From the NCBI RefSeq assembly GCF_949987515.2, contig NW_027192670.1:1426001-1490000 (forward strand): a stretch of DNA of 64,000 nt, in the 5' to 3' direction. Shown piece by piece: positions 1 through 12,637 of this stretch. The position numbers and the translations under genes were made by a program. The stretch comes from Delphinus delphis (taxonomy: Eukaryota; Chordata; Mammalia; Artiodactyla; Delphinidae). Every line of letters begins with the position of its first letter. The first letter of the stretch is position 1. The notes under the pieces were generated by a model, which did no database searches, was not told where the DNA came from, and saw nothing but the letters and a program-made list of their open reading frames with translations.

Positions 1-403
1 GGCCCAGTTTGCAATTTCTGCGGAAGATGTACAGGAATAGCGAGAACCAATGAGAGGCTAGCTGGAGGTGTCTGGACGGGCAAATTTAACTCTCATTTCC
101 CACCAGGAAGAGGAATTAACCAAAGGCTCAGCGTGCCGTGCCGGAACCAGATTAGGGCCTGAAGCCATCCTGCGGTGTTGCGGCCAGCTCAAAAGAAAGC
201 GAGTTGAAGAAAGGAGCTCAGGGGCACTGTAAATCACAAACCTGCAGAGTTATAAATGAAAGCTATCGTCCAAAAATAGACTGAAGTAAGGCTGCCAAGA
301 GGACTTGAAAATGGGGCAGAATTGCACGAAACTGATTTCAGGAGGTAGACTGGAATTGCATTGAAAGCATAGGAAAAGAGGGAGAACGTCCACAATGATG
401 CAC

Positions 404-475
404 TTGGCCAAAAAGGGCGTATGCGTTTTTTCCTGAATATATTCAGGAAAAAACGCATACGCCCTTTTTGGCCAA
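404..475. repeat. 72-bp perfect palindrome (mariner-MITE-like), one per satellite monomer
   Basis: The arm starting TTGGCCAAAAAGGGCGTATG is followed by its exact reverse complement, meeting at GAATATATTC with no spacer. The same element occurs at 1982, 3562, 5141, 6721, 8301, 9881, 11461, 13041, 14621, 16201, 17781, 19360, 20939, 22518, 24098 and 25677. Eleven of the 17 array copies are perfect over all 72 bases. The ends (TTGGCCAAAAAG and CTTTTTGGCCAACC) resemble the palindromic mariner MITEs common in cetartiodactyl genomes; that identification is from memory. The DNA can form a long hairpin or cruciform. Both strands read alike across it, so similar short peptides appear in both directions; these are not genes. 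Confidence 0.85.
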
Positions 476-511
476 CCAAGAAGCTTGCAAAGGAAATCTG
501 CACTACAATGA

Positions 512-1310
512 AGTCTCACTTCCCCCCGGTCAAAAGGGCCATCTGAAAAAAGTGTAAAATCCAGAAAGGCAGGACAGGCCATGGAGAACTGGGAGCCTTG
601 TTATGCTGATGGGCCAGATGTAAATTGCCAACAGACACTCGGGCAAGTGTATGGTGTTTCCTGAAACATCTAAAAAATAAAGCAACAGAGCCTAGGGCAC
701 TTCCACTTATGGTCCTATAGCTTAGGGAAATTAAAATCAAAAAGACACCGCCACCCCAAAATTTGGGAAGCCTCTGTTTACAACAACCTCGTTTACAGTA
801 CAAGTTCAACATCGCAGAAAGTGAAAAATGGATAAAGAAGTTGTGGTATTTACTTACAAAGCAATATCACTCAGCAATGAAATCTATGTCATCAGGCCCT
901 TAGCAGCACAATGAGTGGATTCAGGTATGATGATTCTAACTGAAATAAGTCACACAGAAAAAGAAACATCATAAGATATCAGTAATACACGGAATGTAAC
1001 CTTGGCTACACAGGAACTGAATTACAGAACAGAACAGGGTGTCAAATTTAGAAAACCAACTTATGCTTGCTTAAGAGTAAAGGTGAGTTGGGGTGCTGCA
1101 TAAAACCAGAGATTGAAATGAGCACAGATAAAGTTCCTTAAGCCAAATATGGTATAGACAAGAGCTACTCCTTGCTCAATGAAATGGACTCAACACCGCA
1201 TATTAAACGCCTAACAATGTACGTGACTAGTAAGTATCTTAAAACCTATGGATTGCTATGTCTCCAAAAGAGAATCAAGCGTGTGTCCAGGGGCATAAAC
1301 GCAGCAGTGA
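512..1310 (+). repeat. LINE-1 3'-end-derived part of the satellite monomer (reference copy)
   Basis: The order of recognisable blocks follows the end of mammalian LINE-1 ORF2 and its 3' UTR: the ATGAGGTATCACCTCAC-like start, GGGATGTAAATTG, a block matching the TATGGAGGTTCCTC region, ATGGATAAAGAAG, CAATATCACTCAGCAATGA, GAAATAAGTCACACAGAAAA, ATAAGATATCA, TTACAGAACAGAACAGG and ATTGAAATGAGCACAGATA. The reading frame is destroyed by substitutions and indels, so it encodes nothing. The same part recurs in every monomer at the same offset. The older copies at 31.8-35.3 kb resemble LINE-1 more closely and keep its terminus. The match is from recalled consensus, not an alignment. Confidence 0.72.
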
Positions 1311-1578
1311 TAGGATTGGAGAGGTTCGGTGAGCAAATGAAGACCCTTTGAAGTTATATTGCATGTTACCCATTTCACGGGTCTCAACTCTCCAGGTTTA
1401 AGGTATTCTTCCTTCAGCTAAAACATGCATGTGGAACCCAGAGTATGATCAACCGTGTGAACGAGAGATGTGTTCAAATATGTCTCAGTTTTCGTACCCT
1501 GGTACTTGAGTGCAAAATTCCAGACGCTTTACTAACACTCTCCCCACTTGGAGAGTCAGCGCCTCTAACCTCCTGTTT

Positions 1579-4500
1579 GGCCCAGTTTGCAATTTCTGCG
1601 GAAGATGAACAGGAATAGGGAGAACCAATGAGAGACTAGCTGGAGGTGTCTGGACGGGCAAATTTAACTCTCATTTCCCACCAGGAAGAGGAAATAACCA
1701 AAGGCTCAGCGTGCCGTGCCGGAACCAGATTAGGGCCTGAAGCCATCCTGCGGTGTTGCGGCCAGCTCACAAGAAAGCGAGTTGAAGAAAGGAGCTCAGG
1801 GGCACTGTAATTCACAAACCTGCAGAGTTATAAGTGACAGCTATCGTCCAAAAATATACTGAAGTAAGGCTGCCAAGAGGACTTGAAAGTGGGGCAGAAT
1901 TGCAGAAAACCGATTTCAGGAGGTAGACTGGAATTGCATTGAAAGCATAGGAAAAGAGGCAGAACGTGCACAATGATGCACTTGGCCAAAAAGGGCGTAT
2001 GCGTTTTTTCCTGAATGTATTCAGGAAAAAACGCATACACCCTTTTTGGCCAACCAAGCAAGCTTGCAAAGGAAATCTGCACTACAATGAAGTCTCACTT
2101 CCCCCCGGTCAAAAGGCCCATCTGAAAAAAGTGTAAAATCCAGAAAGGCAGGACAGGCCATGGAGAACTGGGAGCCTTGTTATGCTGATGGGCGGGATGT
2201 AAATTGCCAACAGACACTCGGGAGAAGTGTATGGTGTTTCCTGAAACATCTAAAAAACAAAGCAACAGAGCCTAGGGCACTTCCACTTATGGTCCTATAG
2301 CTTAGGGAAATTAAAATCAAAAAGACACAGCCACCCCAAAGTTTGGGACGCCTCCGTTTATAAGAACCTCGTTTACAGTACAAGTTCAACATCGCAGAAA
2401 GTGAAAAATGGATAAAGAAGTTGTGGTATTTACTTACAAAGCAATATCACTCAGCAATGAAATCTATGTCATCAGGCCCTTAGCAGCACAATGAGTGGAT
2501 TCAGGTATGATGATTCTAACTGAAATAAGTCACACAGAAAAAGAAACTTCATAAGATATCACTAATACACGGAATGTAAACTTGGCTACACAGGAACTGA
2601 ATTACAGAACAGAACAGGGTCTCAAATTTAGAAAACCAACTTATGCTTGCTTAAGGGGAAAGGTGAGTTGGGGTGCTGCATAAAACCAGAGATTGAAATG
2701 AGCACAGATAAAGTTCCTTAAGCCAAATATGGAATAGACAAGAGCTACTCCTTGCTCAACGAAATGGACTCAACACCCCATATTAAACGCCTAAGAATGT
2801 ACCTGACTAGTAAGTATCTTAAAACCTATGGATTGCTATGTCTCCGAAAGAGAATCAAGCATGTGTACAGGGGCATAAATGCAGCAGTGATAGGATTGGA
2901 GAGGTTCGGTGAGCAAATGAAGACCCTTTGAAGTCATATTGCATGGTACCCATTCCACGGGTTTCAACTCTCCACGTTTAAGGTATTCTTCCTTCAGCTA
3001 AAACATGCATGTGGAACCTAGAGTATGATCAACCATGTGATCGGGAGACGTATTCAAATATGTCTGAGTTTTCGTACCCTGGTACTCGGGTGCAACATTC
3101 CAGACGCTTTACTAACACTCTCCCGACTTGGAGAGTCAGTCCCTTTAACCTCCTGTTTGGCCCAGTTTGCAATTTCTGCGGAAGATGAACAGGAATAGCG
3201 AGAACCAATGAGAGACTAGCTGGAGGTGTCTGGACGGGCAAATTTAACTCTCATTTCCCACCAGGAAGAGGAATTAACCAAAGCCTCAGCGTGCCGTGCC
3301 CGAACCAGATTAGGGCCTGAAGCCATCCTGCGGTGTTGTGGCCACGTCAAAAGAAAGCGAGTTGAAGAAAGGAGCTCAGGGGCACTGTAATTCACAAACC
3401 TGCAGAGTTATAAATGACAGCTATCGTCCAAAAATAGACTGAAGTAAGGCTGCCAAGAGGACTTGAAAGCGGGGCAGAATTGCAGGAAACCGATTTCAGG
3501 AGGTAGACTGGAATTGCATTGAAAGCATAGGAAAAGAGGCAGAACGTCCACAATGATGCACTTGGCCAAAAAGGGCGTATGCGTTTTTTCCTGAATATAT
3601 TCAGGAAAAAACGCATACGCCCTTTTTGGCCAACCAAGCAAACTTGCAAAGGAAATCTGCACTACAATGAAGTCTCACTTCCCCCCGGTCAAAAGGGCCA
3701 TCTGAAAAAAGTGTAAAATCCAGAAAGACAGGACAGGCCATGGAGAACTGGGAGCCTTGTTATGCTGAGGGGCAGGATGTAAATTGCCAACAGACACTCG
3801 GGAGAAGTATATGGTGTTTCCTGAAACATCTAAAAAACAAAGCAACAGAGCCTAGGGCACTTCCACTTATGGTCCTATAGCTTAGGGAAATTAAAATCAA
3901 AAAGACACAGCCACCCCAAAGTTTGGGACGCCTCTGTTTACAAGAACCTCATTTACCGTACAAGTTCAATATCACAGAAAGTGAAAAATGGATAAAGAAC
4001 TTGTGGTACTTATGTACAATGCAGTATCACCCAGCAATGAAATCTATGTCATCAGGCCCGTAGCAGCATAATGAGTGGATTCAGGTACGATGATTCTAAC
4101 TGAAATAAGTCACACAGAAAAAGAAACATCATAAGATATCACTAATACACGGAATGTAAACTTGGCTACACAGGAACTGAATTCCAAAACAGAACAGGGT
4201 CTCAAATTTAGAAAACCAACTTATGCTTGCTTAAGGGGAAAGGTGAGTTGGGGTGCTGCATAAAACCAGAGATTGAAATGAGCACAGATAAAGTTCCTTA
4301 AGCCAAATATGGAATAGACAAGAGCTACTCCTTGCTCAACGAAATGGACTCAACACCCCATATTAAACGCCTAAGAATGTACCTGACTAGTAAGTATCTT
4401 AAAACCTATGGATTGCTATGTCTCCAAAAGAGAATCAAGCGTGTGTACAGGGGCATAAACGCAGCAGTGATAGGACTGGAGTGGTTCGGTGAGCAAATGA

Positions 4501-7500
4501 AGACCCTTTGAAGTCATATTGCATGGTACCCAATACACGGGTCCCAACTCTCCACGTTTAAGGTATTCTTCCTTCAGCTAAAACATGCATGTGGAACCCA
4601 GAGTATGATCAACCGCATGAACGGGAGACGTGTTCAAATATGTCTCAGTTTTCCTCCCCTGGTACTCGGGTGCAACATTCCAGACGCTTTACTAACACTC
4701 TCCCCACTTGGAGATCAGCGCCTTTAACCTCTTGTTTCGCCCAGTTTGCAATTTCTGTGGAAGATGAACAGGAATAGGGAGAAGCAATGAGAGACTAGCT
4801 GCAGGTGTCTGGACGGGCAAATTTAACTCTCATTTCCCACCAGGAAGAGGAAATAACCAAAGGCTCAGCGTGCCGTGCCGGAACCAGATTAGCGCCTGAA
4901 GCCATCCTGCGGTGTTGCAGCCAGCTCAAAAGAATGCGAGTTGAAGAAAGGAGCTCAGGGGCACTGTAACTCACAAACCTGCAGAGTTATAAATGACAGC
5001 TATGGTCCAAAAATATACTGAAGTAAGGCTGCCAAGAGGACTTGCAAGCGGGGCAGAATTGCAGAAAACCGATTTCAGGAGGTAGACTGGAATTGCATTG
5101 AAAGCATAGGAAAAGAGGCAGAACGTCCACAATGATGCACTTGGCCAAAAAGGGCGTATGCGTTTTTTCCCGAATATATTCAGGAAAAAACGCATACGCC
5201 CTTTTTGGCCAACCAAGCACGCTTGCAAAGGAAATCTGCACTACAATGAAGTCTCACTTCCCCCAGGTCAAAAGGGCCATCTGAAAAAGGTGTAAAATCC
5301 AGAAAGGCAGGACAGGCCATGGAGAACTGGGAGCCTTGTTATGCTGATGGGCAGGATGGAAATTGCCAACAGACACTCGGGAGAAGTGTATGGTGTTTCC
5401 TGAAACATCTAAAAAACAAAGCAACAGAACCTAGGGCACTTCCACTTATGGTCCTATAGCTTAGGGAAATTAAAATCAAAAAGACACAGCCACCCCAAAG
5501 TTTGGGACGCCTCTGTTTACAAGAACCTCGTTTACAGTACAAGTTCAACATCGCAGAGAGTGAAAAATGGATAAAGAAGTTGTGGTATTTACTTACAAAG
5601 CAATATCACTCAGCAATGAAATCTATGTCATCAGGCCCTTAGCAGCACAATGAGTGGATTCAGGTATGATGATTCTAACTGAAATAAGTCACACAGAAAA
5701 AGAAACATCATAAGATATCACTAATACACGGAATGTAAACTTGGCTACACAGGAACTGAATTACAGAACAGAACAGGGTCTCAAATTTAGAAAACCAACT
5801 TATGCTTGCTTAAGGGTAAAGGTGAGTTGGGGTGCTGCATAAAACCAGAGATTGAAATGAGAACAGATAAAGTTCCTTAAGCCAAATATGGAATAGGCAA
5901 GAGCTACTCCTTGCTCAACGAAATGGACTCAACACCGCATATTAAACGCCTAAGAATGTACCTGACTAGTAAGTATCTTAAAACCTATGGATTGCTATGT
6001 CTCCGAAAGAGAATCAAGCATGTGTACAGGGGCATAAACGCAGCAGTGATAGGATTGGAGAGGTTCGGTGAGCAAATGAAGACCCTTTGAAGTCATATTG
6101 CATGGTACCCATTCCACGGGTCTCAACTCTGCAGGTTTAAGGTATTCTTCCTTCAGCTAAAACATGCATGTGGAACCCAGAGTATGATCAACCGTGTGAT
6201 CGGGAGACGTGTTCAAATATGTCTCAGTTTTCCTCCCCTGGTACTCGGGTGCAACATTCCAGATGCTTTACTAACACTCTCCCCACTTGGAGAGTCAGCG
6301 CCTTTAACCTCCTGTTTGGCCCAGTTTGCAATTTCTGCGGAAGATGAACAGGAATAGCGAGAACCAATGAGAGGCTAGCTGGAGGTGTCTGGACGGGCAA
6401 ATTTAACTCTCATTTCCCACCAGGAAGAGGAAATAACCAAAGGCTCAGTGTGCCGCGCCGGAACCAGATTAGGGCCTGAAGCCATCCTGCGGTGTTGCGG
6501 CCAGCTCAAAAGAAAGCGAGTTGAAGAAAGGAGCTCAGGGGCACTGTAATTCACAAACCTGCAGAGTTATAAATGACAGCTATCGTCCAAAAATAGACTG
6601 AAGTAAGGCTGCCAAGAGGACTTGAAAGCGGGGCAGAATTGCAGGAAACCGATTTCAGGAGGTAGACTGGAATTGCATTGAAAGCATAGGAAAAGAGGCA
6701 GAACGTCCACAATGATGCACTTGGCCAAAAAGGGCGTATGCGTTTTTTCCTGAATATATTCAGGAAAAAACGCATACGCCCTTTTTGGCCAACCAAGCAA
6801 GCTTGCAAAGGAAATCTGCACTACAATGAAGTCTCACTTCCCCCCGGTCAAAAGGGCCATCTGAAAAAAGTGTAAAATCCAGAAAGGCAGGACAGGCCAT
6901 GGAGAACTGGCAGCCTTGTTATGCTGATGGGCGGGATGTAAATTGCCAACAGACACTCGGGAGAAGTGTATGGTGTTTCCTGAAACATCTAAAAAACAAA
7001 GCAACAGAGCCTAGGGCACTTCCACTTATGGTCCTATAGCTTAGGGAAATTAAAATGAAAAAGACACAGCCACCCCAAAGTTTGGGACGCCTCTGTTTAC
7101 AAGAACCTCGTTTACAGTACAAGTTCAACATCGCAGAAAGTGAAAAATGGATAAAGAAGTTGTGGTATTTACTTACAAAGCAATATCACTCAGCAATGAA
7201 ATCTATGTCATCCGGCCCTTAGCAGCATAATGAGTGGATTCAGGTATGATGATTCTAACTGAAATAAGTCACACAGAAAAAGAAACATCATAAGATATCA
7301 GTAATACACGGAATGTAAACTTGGCTACACAGGAACTAAATTACAGAACAGAACAGGGTCTCAAATTTAGAAAACCAACTTATGCTTGCTTAAGGGGAAA
7401 GGTGAGTTGGGGTGCTGCATAAAACCAGAGATTGAAATGAGCACAGATAAAGTTCCTTAAGCCAACTATGGAATAGGCAAGAGCTACTCCTTGCTCAACG

Positions 7501-9477
7501 AAATGGACTCAACACCCCATATTAAACGCCTAAGAATGTACCTGACTAGTAAGTATCTTAAAACCTATGGATTGCTATGTCTCCGAAAGAGAATCAAGCA
7601 TGTGTGCAGGGGCATAAATGCAGCAGTGATAGGATTGGAGAGGTTTGGTGAGCAAATGAAGACCCTTTGAAGTCATATTGCATGGTACCCATTCCACGGG
7701 TTTCAACTCCCCAGGTTTAAGGTATTCTTCCTTCAGCTAAAACATGCATGTGGAACCTAGAGTATGATCAACCATGTGATCGGGAGACGTGTTCAAATAT
7801 GTCTCAGTTTTCGTACATTGGTACTCGGGTGCAGCATTCCAGACGCTTTACTCACACTCTCCCGACTTGGAGAGTCAGTCCCTTTAAACTCCTGGTTGGC
7901 CCAGTTTGCAATTTCTGCGGAAGATGAACAGGAATAGCGAGAACCAAAGAGAGACTAGCTGGAGGTTTCTGGACGGGCAAATTTAACTCTCATTTCCCAC
8001 CAGGAAGAGGAATTAACCAAAGGCTCAGCGTGCCGTGACGGAACCAGATTAGGGCCTGAAGCCATCCTGCGGTGTTGCGGCCAGCTCACAAGAAAGCGAG
8101 TTGAAGAAAGGAGCTCAGGGGCACTGTAATTCACAAATCTGCAGAGTTATAAATGACAGCTATCGTCCAAAAATATACTGAAGTAAGGCTGCCAAGAGGA
8201 GTTGAAAGTGGGGCAGCATTGCAGGAAACCGATTTCAGGAGGTAGACTGGAATTGCATTGAAAGCATAGGAAAAGAGGCAGAACGTCCACAATGATGCAC
8301 TTGGCCAAAAAGGGCGTATGCGTTTTTTCCTGAATATATTCAGGAAAAAACGCATACGCCCCTTTTGGCCAACCAAGCAAACTTGCAAAGGAAATCTCCA
8401 CTACAATGAAGTCTCACTTCCCCCCAGTCAAAAGGGCCATCTGAAAAAAGTGTAAAATCCAGAAAGGCAGGACAGGCCATGGAGAACTGGGAGCCTTGTT
8501 ATGCTGATGGGCCGGATGTAAATTGCCAACAGACAGTCGGGAGAAGTGTATGGTGTTTCCTGAAACATCTAAAAAACAAAGCAACAGAGCCTAGGGCACT
8601 TCCACTTATGGTCCTATAGCTTAGGGAAATTAAAATAAAAAAGACACAGCCACCCCAAAGTTTGGGACGCCTCTGTTTACAAGAACCTCGTTTACAGTAC
8701 AAGTTCAACATCGCAGAAAGTGAAAAATGGATAAAGAAGTTGTGGTATTTACTTAAAAAGCAATATTACTCAGCAATGAAATCTATGTCATCAGGCCCTT
8801 AGCAGCACAATGAGTGGATTCAGGTATGATGATTCTAACTGAAATAAGTCATACAGAAAAAGAAACATCATAAGATATCAGTAATACACAGAATGTAAAC
8901 TTGGCTACACAGGAACTGAATTACAGAACAGAACAGGGTCTCAAATTTAGAAAACCAACTTATGCTTGCTTAAGGTGAAAGGTGAGCTGGGGTGCTGCAT
9001 AAAACCAGAGATTGAAATGAGCACAGATAAAGTTCCTTAAGCCAAATATGGAATAGACAAGAGCTACTCCTTGCTCAACGAAATGGACTCAACACCGCAT
9101 ATTAAACACCTAAGAATGTACCTGAGTAGTAAGTATCTTAAAACCTATGGATTGCTATGTCTCCGAAAGAGAATCAAGCATGTGTACAGGGGCATAAATG
9201 CAGCAGTGATAGGATTGGAGAGGTTCGGTGAGCAAATGAAGACCCTTTGAAGTCATATTGCATGGTACCCATTGCACGGGTTTCAACTACCCAGGTTTAA
9301 GGTATTATTCCTTCAGCTAAAACATGCATGTGGAACCCAGAGTATGATCAACCGTGTGAACGGGAGACGTGTTCAGATATGTCTCAGTTTTCGTACCCTG
9401 GTACTCGGGTGCAACATTCCAGACTCTTTGCTAACACTCTCCCGACTTGGAGAGTCAGTCCCTTTAAACTCCTGGTT
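1579..9477 (+). repeat. Satellite monomers M2 to M6
   Basis: Five copies of 1,580, 1,579, 1,580, 1,580 and 1,580 bp. M2 has the most damaged palindrome of the array (central GAATGTATTC and a changed base in the right arm). M4 (4738-6317) has one arm mismatch (TTTTTTCCCGAATA) and lacks one base in the GAGATCAGCG stretch near 4713. M6 (7898-9477) has one mismatch in the right arm (GCCCCTTTTGG). The 3' third of M6, from about 8974, matches the 3' third of M8 better than its direct neighbours, which marks the left part of a two-monomer duplication. Confidence 0.85.
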
Positions 9478-12400
9478 GGCCCAGTTTGCAATTTTGGCGG
9501 AAGATGAACAGGAATAGCGAGAACCAATGAGAGACTAGCTGGAGGTGTCTGGACGGGCAAATTTAACTCTCATTTCCCACCAGGAAGAGGCATTAACCAA
9601 AGGCTCAGCGTGCCGTGCTGGAACCAGATTAGGGCCTGAAGCCATCCTGCGGTGTTGCGGCCAGCTCACAAGAAAGTGAGTTGAAGAAAGGAGCTCAGGG
9701 GCACTGTAATTCACAAACCTGCAGAGTTATAAATGACAGCTATCGTCCAAAAATATACTGAAGTAAGGCTGCCAAGAGGACTTGAAAGCGGGGCAGAATT
9801 GCAGGAAACCGATTTCAGGAGGTAGACTGGAATTGCATTGAAAGCATAGGAAAAGAGGCAGAACGTCCACAATGATGCACTTGGCCAAAAAGGGCGTATG
9901 CGTTTTTTCCTGAATATATTCAGGAAAAAACGCATACGCCCTTTTTGGCCAACCAAGCAAGGTTGCAAAGGAAATCTGCACTACAATGAAGTCTCACTTC
10001 CCCCCGGTCAAAAGGGCCATCTGAAAAAAGTGTAAAATCCAGAAAGGCAGGACAGGCCATGGAGAACTGGGAGCCTTGTTATGCTGATGGCCCAGATGTA
10101 AATTGCCAACAGACACTCGGGAGAAGTGTATGGTGTTTCCTGAAACATCTCAAAAACAAAGCAACAGAGCCTAGGGCACTTCCACTTATGGTCCTATAGC
10201 TTAGGGAAATTAAAATAAAAAAGACACAGCGACCCCAAAGTTTGGGACGCCTCTGTTGACAAGAACCTCGTTTACTGTACAAGTTCAATATCACAGAAAG
10301 TGAAAAATGGATAAAGAACTTGTGGTACTTACGTAAAATGCAGTATCACTCAGCAATGAAATCTATGTCATCAGGCCCATAGCAGCATAATGAGTGGATT
10401 CAGGTACGATGATTCTAACTGAAATAAGTCACACAGAAAAAGAAACATCATAAGATATCACTAATACACGGAATGTAAACTTGGCTACACAGGAACTGAA
10501 TTCCAAAACAGAACAGGGTCTCAAATTTAGAAAACCAAATTATGCTTGCTTAAGGGGAAAGGTGAGTTGGGGTGCTGCATAAAACCAGAGATTGAAATGA
10601 GCACAGATAAAGTTTTTTAAGCCATATATGGAATAGACAAGAGCTACTCCTTGCTCAACGAAATGGACTCAACACCCCATATTAAATGCCTAAGAATGAA
10701 CCTGACTAGTAAGTATCTTAAAACCTATGGATTGCTATGTCTCCAAAAGAGAATCAAGCGTGTGTCCAGGGGCATAAACGCAGCAGTGATAGGATTGGAG
10801 AGGTTCGGTGAGCAAATGAAGACCCTTTGAAGTCATATTGCATAGTACCCATTACACGGGTTTCAACTACCCAGGTTTAAGGTATTCTTCCTTCAGCTAA
10901 AACATGCATGTGGAACCCAGAGTATGATCAACCGTGTGAACAGGAGACGTGTTCAAATATGTCTCAGTTTTCCTCCCCTGGTACTCGGGTGCAACATTCC
11001 AGATGCTTTACTAACACTCTCCCCACTTGGAGAGTCAGCGCCTTTAACCTCCTGTTTGGCCCAGTTCGCAATTTCTGCGGAAGATGAACAGGAATAGTGA
11101 GAACCAATGAGAGACTAGCTGGAGGTATCTGGACGGACAAATTTAACTCTCATTTCCCACCAGGAAGAGGAGTTAACCAAAGGCTCAGCGTGCCGTGCCG
11201 GAACCAGATTAGGGCCTGAAGCCATTCTGCGGTGTTGCGGCCAGCTCACAAGAAAGCGAGTTGAAGAAAGGAGCTCAGGGGCACTGTAATTCACAAACCT
11301 GCAGAGTTATAAATGACAGCTATCGTCCAAAAATATACTGAAGTAAGGCTGCCAAGAGGACTTGAAAGCGGGGCAGAATTGCAGGAAACCGATTTCAGGA
11401 GGTAGACTGGAATTGCATTGAAAGCATAGGAAAAGAGGCAGAACGTCCACAATGATGCACTTGGCCAAAAAGGGCGTATGCGTTTTTTCCTGAATATATT
11501 CAGGAAAAAATGCATACGCCCTTTTTGGCCAACCAAGCAAGCTTGCAAAGGAAATCTGCACTACAATGAAGTCTCACTTCCCCCCGGTCAAAAGGGCCAT
11601 CTGAAAAAAGTGTAAAATCCAGAAAGGCAGGACAGGCCATGGAGAACTGGGAGCCTTGTTATGCTGATGGGAGGGATGTAAATTGCCAACAGACACTGGG
11701 GAGAAGTGTATGGTGTTTCCTGAAACATCTAAAAAACAAAGAAACAGAGCCTAGGGCAATTCCACTTATGGTCCTATAGCTTAGGGAAATTAAAATCAAA
11801 AAGACACAGCCACCCCAAAGTTTGGGACGCCTCTGTTTACAAGAACCTCGTTTACAGTACAAGTTCAACATCGCAGAAAGTGAAAAATGGATAAAGAAGT
11901 TGTTGTATTTACTTACAAAGCAATATTACTCAGCAATGAAATCTATGTCATCAGGCCCTTAGCAGCACAATGAGTGGATTCAGGTATGATGATTCTAACT
12001 GAAATAAGTCACACAGAAAAAGAAACATCATAAGATATCAGTAATACACAGAATGTAAACTTGGCTACACAGGAACTGAATTACAGAACAGAACAGGGTC
12101 TCAAATTTAGAAAACCAACTTATGCTTGCTTAAGGTGAAAGGTGAGCTGGGGTGCTGCATAAAACCAGAGATTGAAATGAGCACAGATAAAGTTCCTTCA
12201 GCCAAATATGGAATAGACAAGAGCTACTCCTTGCTCAACGAAATGGACTCAACACCGCATATTAAACACCTAAGAATGTACCTGAGTAGTAAGTATCTTA
12301 AAACCTATGGATTGCTATGTCTCCGAAAGAGAATCAAGCATGTGTACAGGGGCATAAACGCAGCAGTGATAGGATTGGAGAGGTTCGGTGAGCAAATGAA

Positions 12401-12637
12401 GGCCCTTTGAAGTTATATTGCATGTTACCCATTACACGGGTTTCAACTACCCAGGTTTAAGGTATTCTTCCTTCAGCTAAAACATGCATGTGGAACCCAG
12501 AGTATGATCAACCGTGTGAACGGGAGACGTGTTCAGATATGTCTCAGTTTTCGTACCCTGGTACTCGGGTGCAACATTCCAGACTCTTTGCTAACACTCT
12601 CCCGACTTGGAGAGTCAGTCCCTTTAAACTCCTGGTT
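9478..12637 (+). repeat. Two-monomer (3,160-bp) higher-order unit, copy 1 (M7+M8)
   Basis: M7 and M8 are more like M9 and M10, 3,160 bp away, than like each other. Variants shared by M7 and M9 are CAATTTTGGCGG at the start, CGTGCTGGAACC, GAAAGTGAGTTG and CTGTTGACAAGAACC. M8 shares with M10 CAGTTCGCAATTT, AATAGTGAG, GGAGGTATCTGGACGGAC and the palindrome mismatch AAAAAATGCATACG. The shared tract extends left into M6 (TTAAGGTGAAAGGTGAGCTG near 8974 and 12134). Confidence 0.8.

Larger units (their letters stand above)
1..1578 (+). repeat. Satellite monomer M1, with internal map
   Basis: This copy serves as the reference. Bases 1 to about 300 are not recognised. About 370-403 and 476-1310 resemble the 3' part of a LINE-1 in plus orientation. 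A 72-bp palindrome at 404-475 interrupts that stretch. The point 1310/1311, after GCAGCAGTGA, is where the long-form copies at 31.8-35.3 kb carry about 168 extra bases. Bases 1311-1578 are not recognised. LINE-1 cues are the block near 480-540 (TGCAAAGGAAATCTGC, then TACAATGAAGTCTCAC), GATGTAAATTGCC near 615, TGGATAAAGAAGTTGTGGTA near 830, and ATAAGTCACACAGAAAAAG near 943. Confidence 0.8.

Noticed and set aside
1190..1210. Possible CENP-B box in the 1.58-kb satellite (CTCAACGAAATGG)
   Set aside because: Only the CGAA half of the reverse-complement core is present; the CCCG half is missing, so the essential bases do not match.
12126..12410. 94-codon plus-strand frame found in only one satellite copy
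   Set aside because: It opens only because M8 has TTCAGCC where other copies have the stop-bearing TTAAGCC. It lies in the LINE-1 3' UTR-like part.
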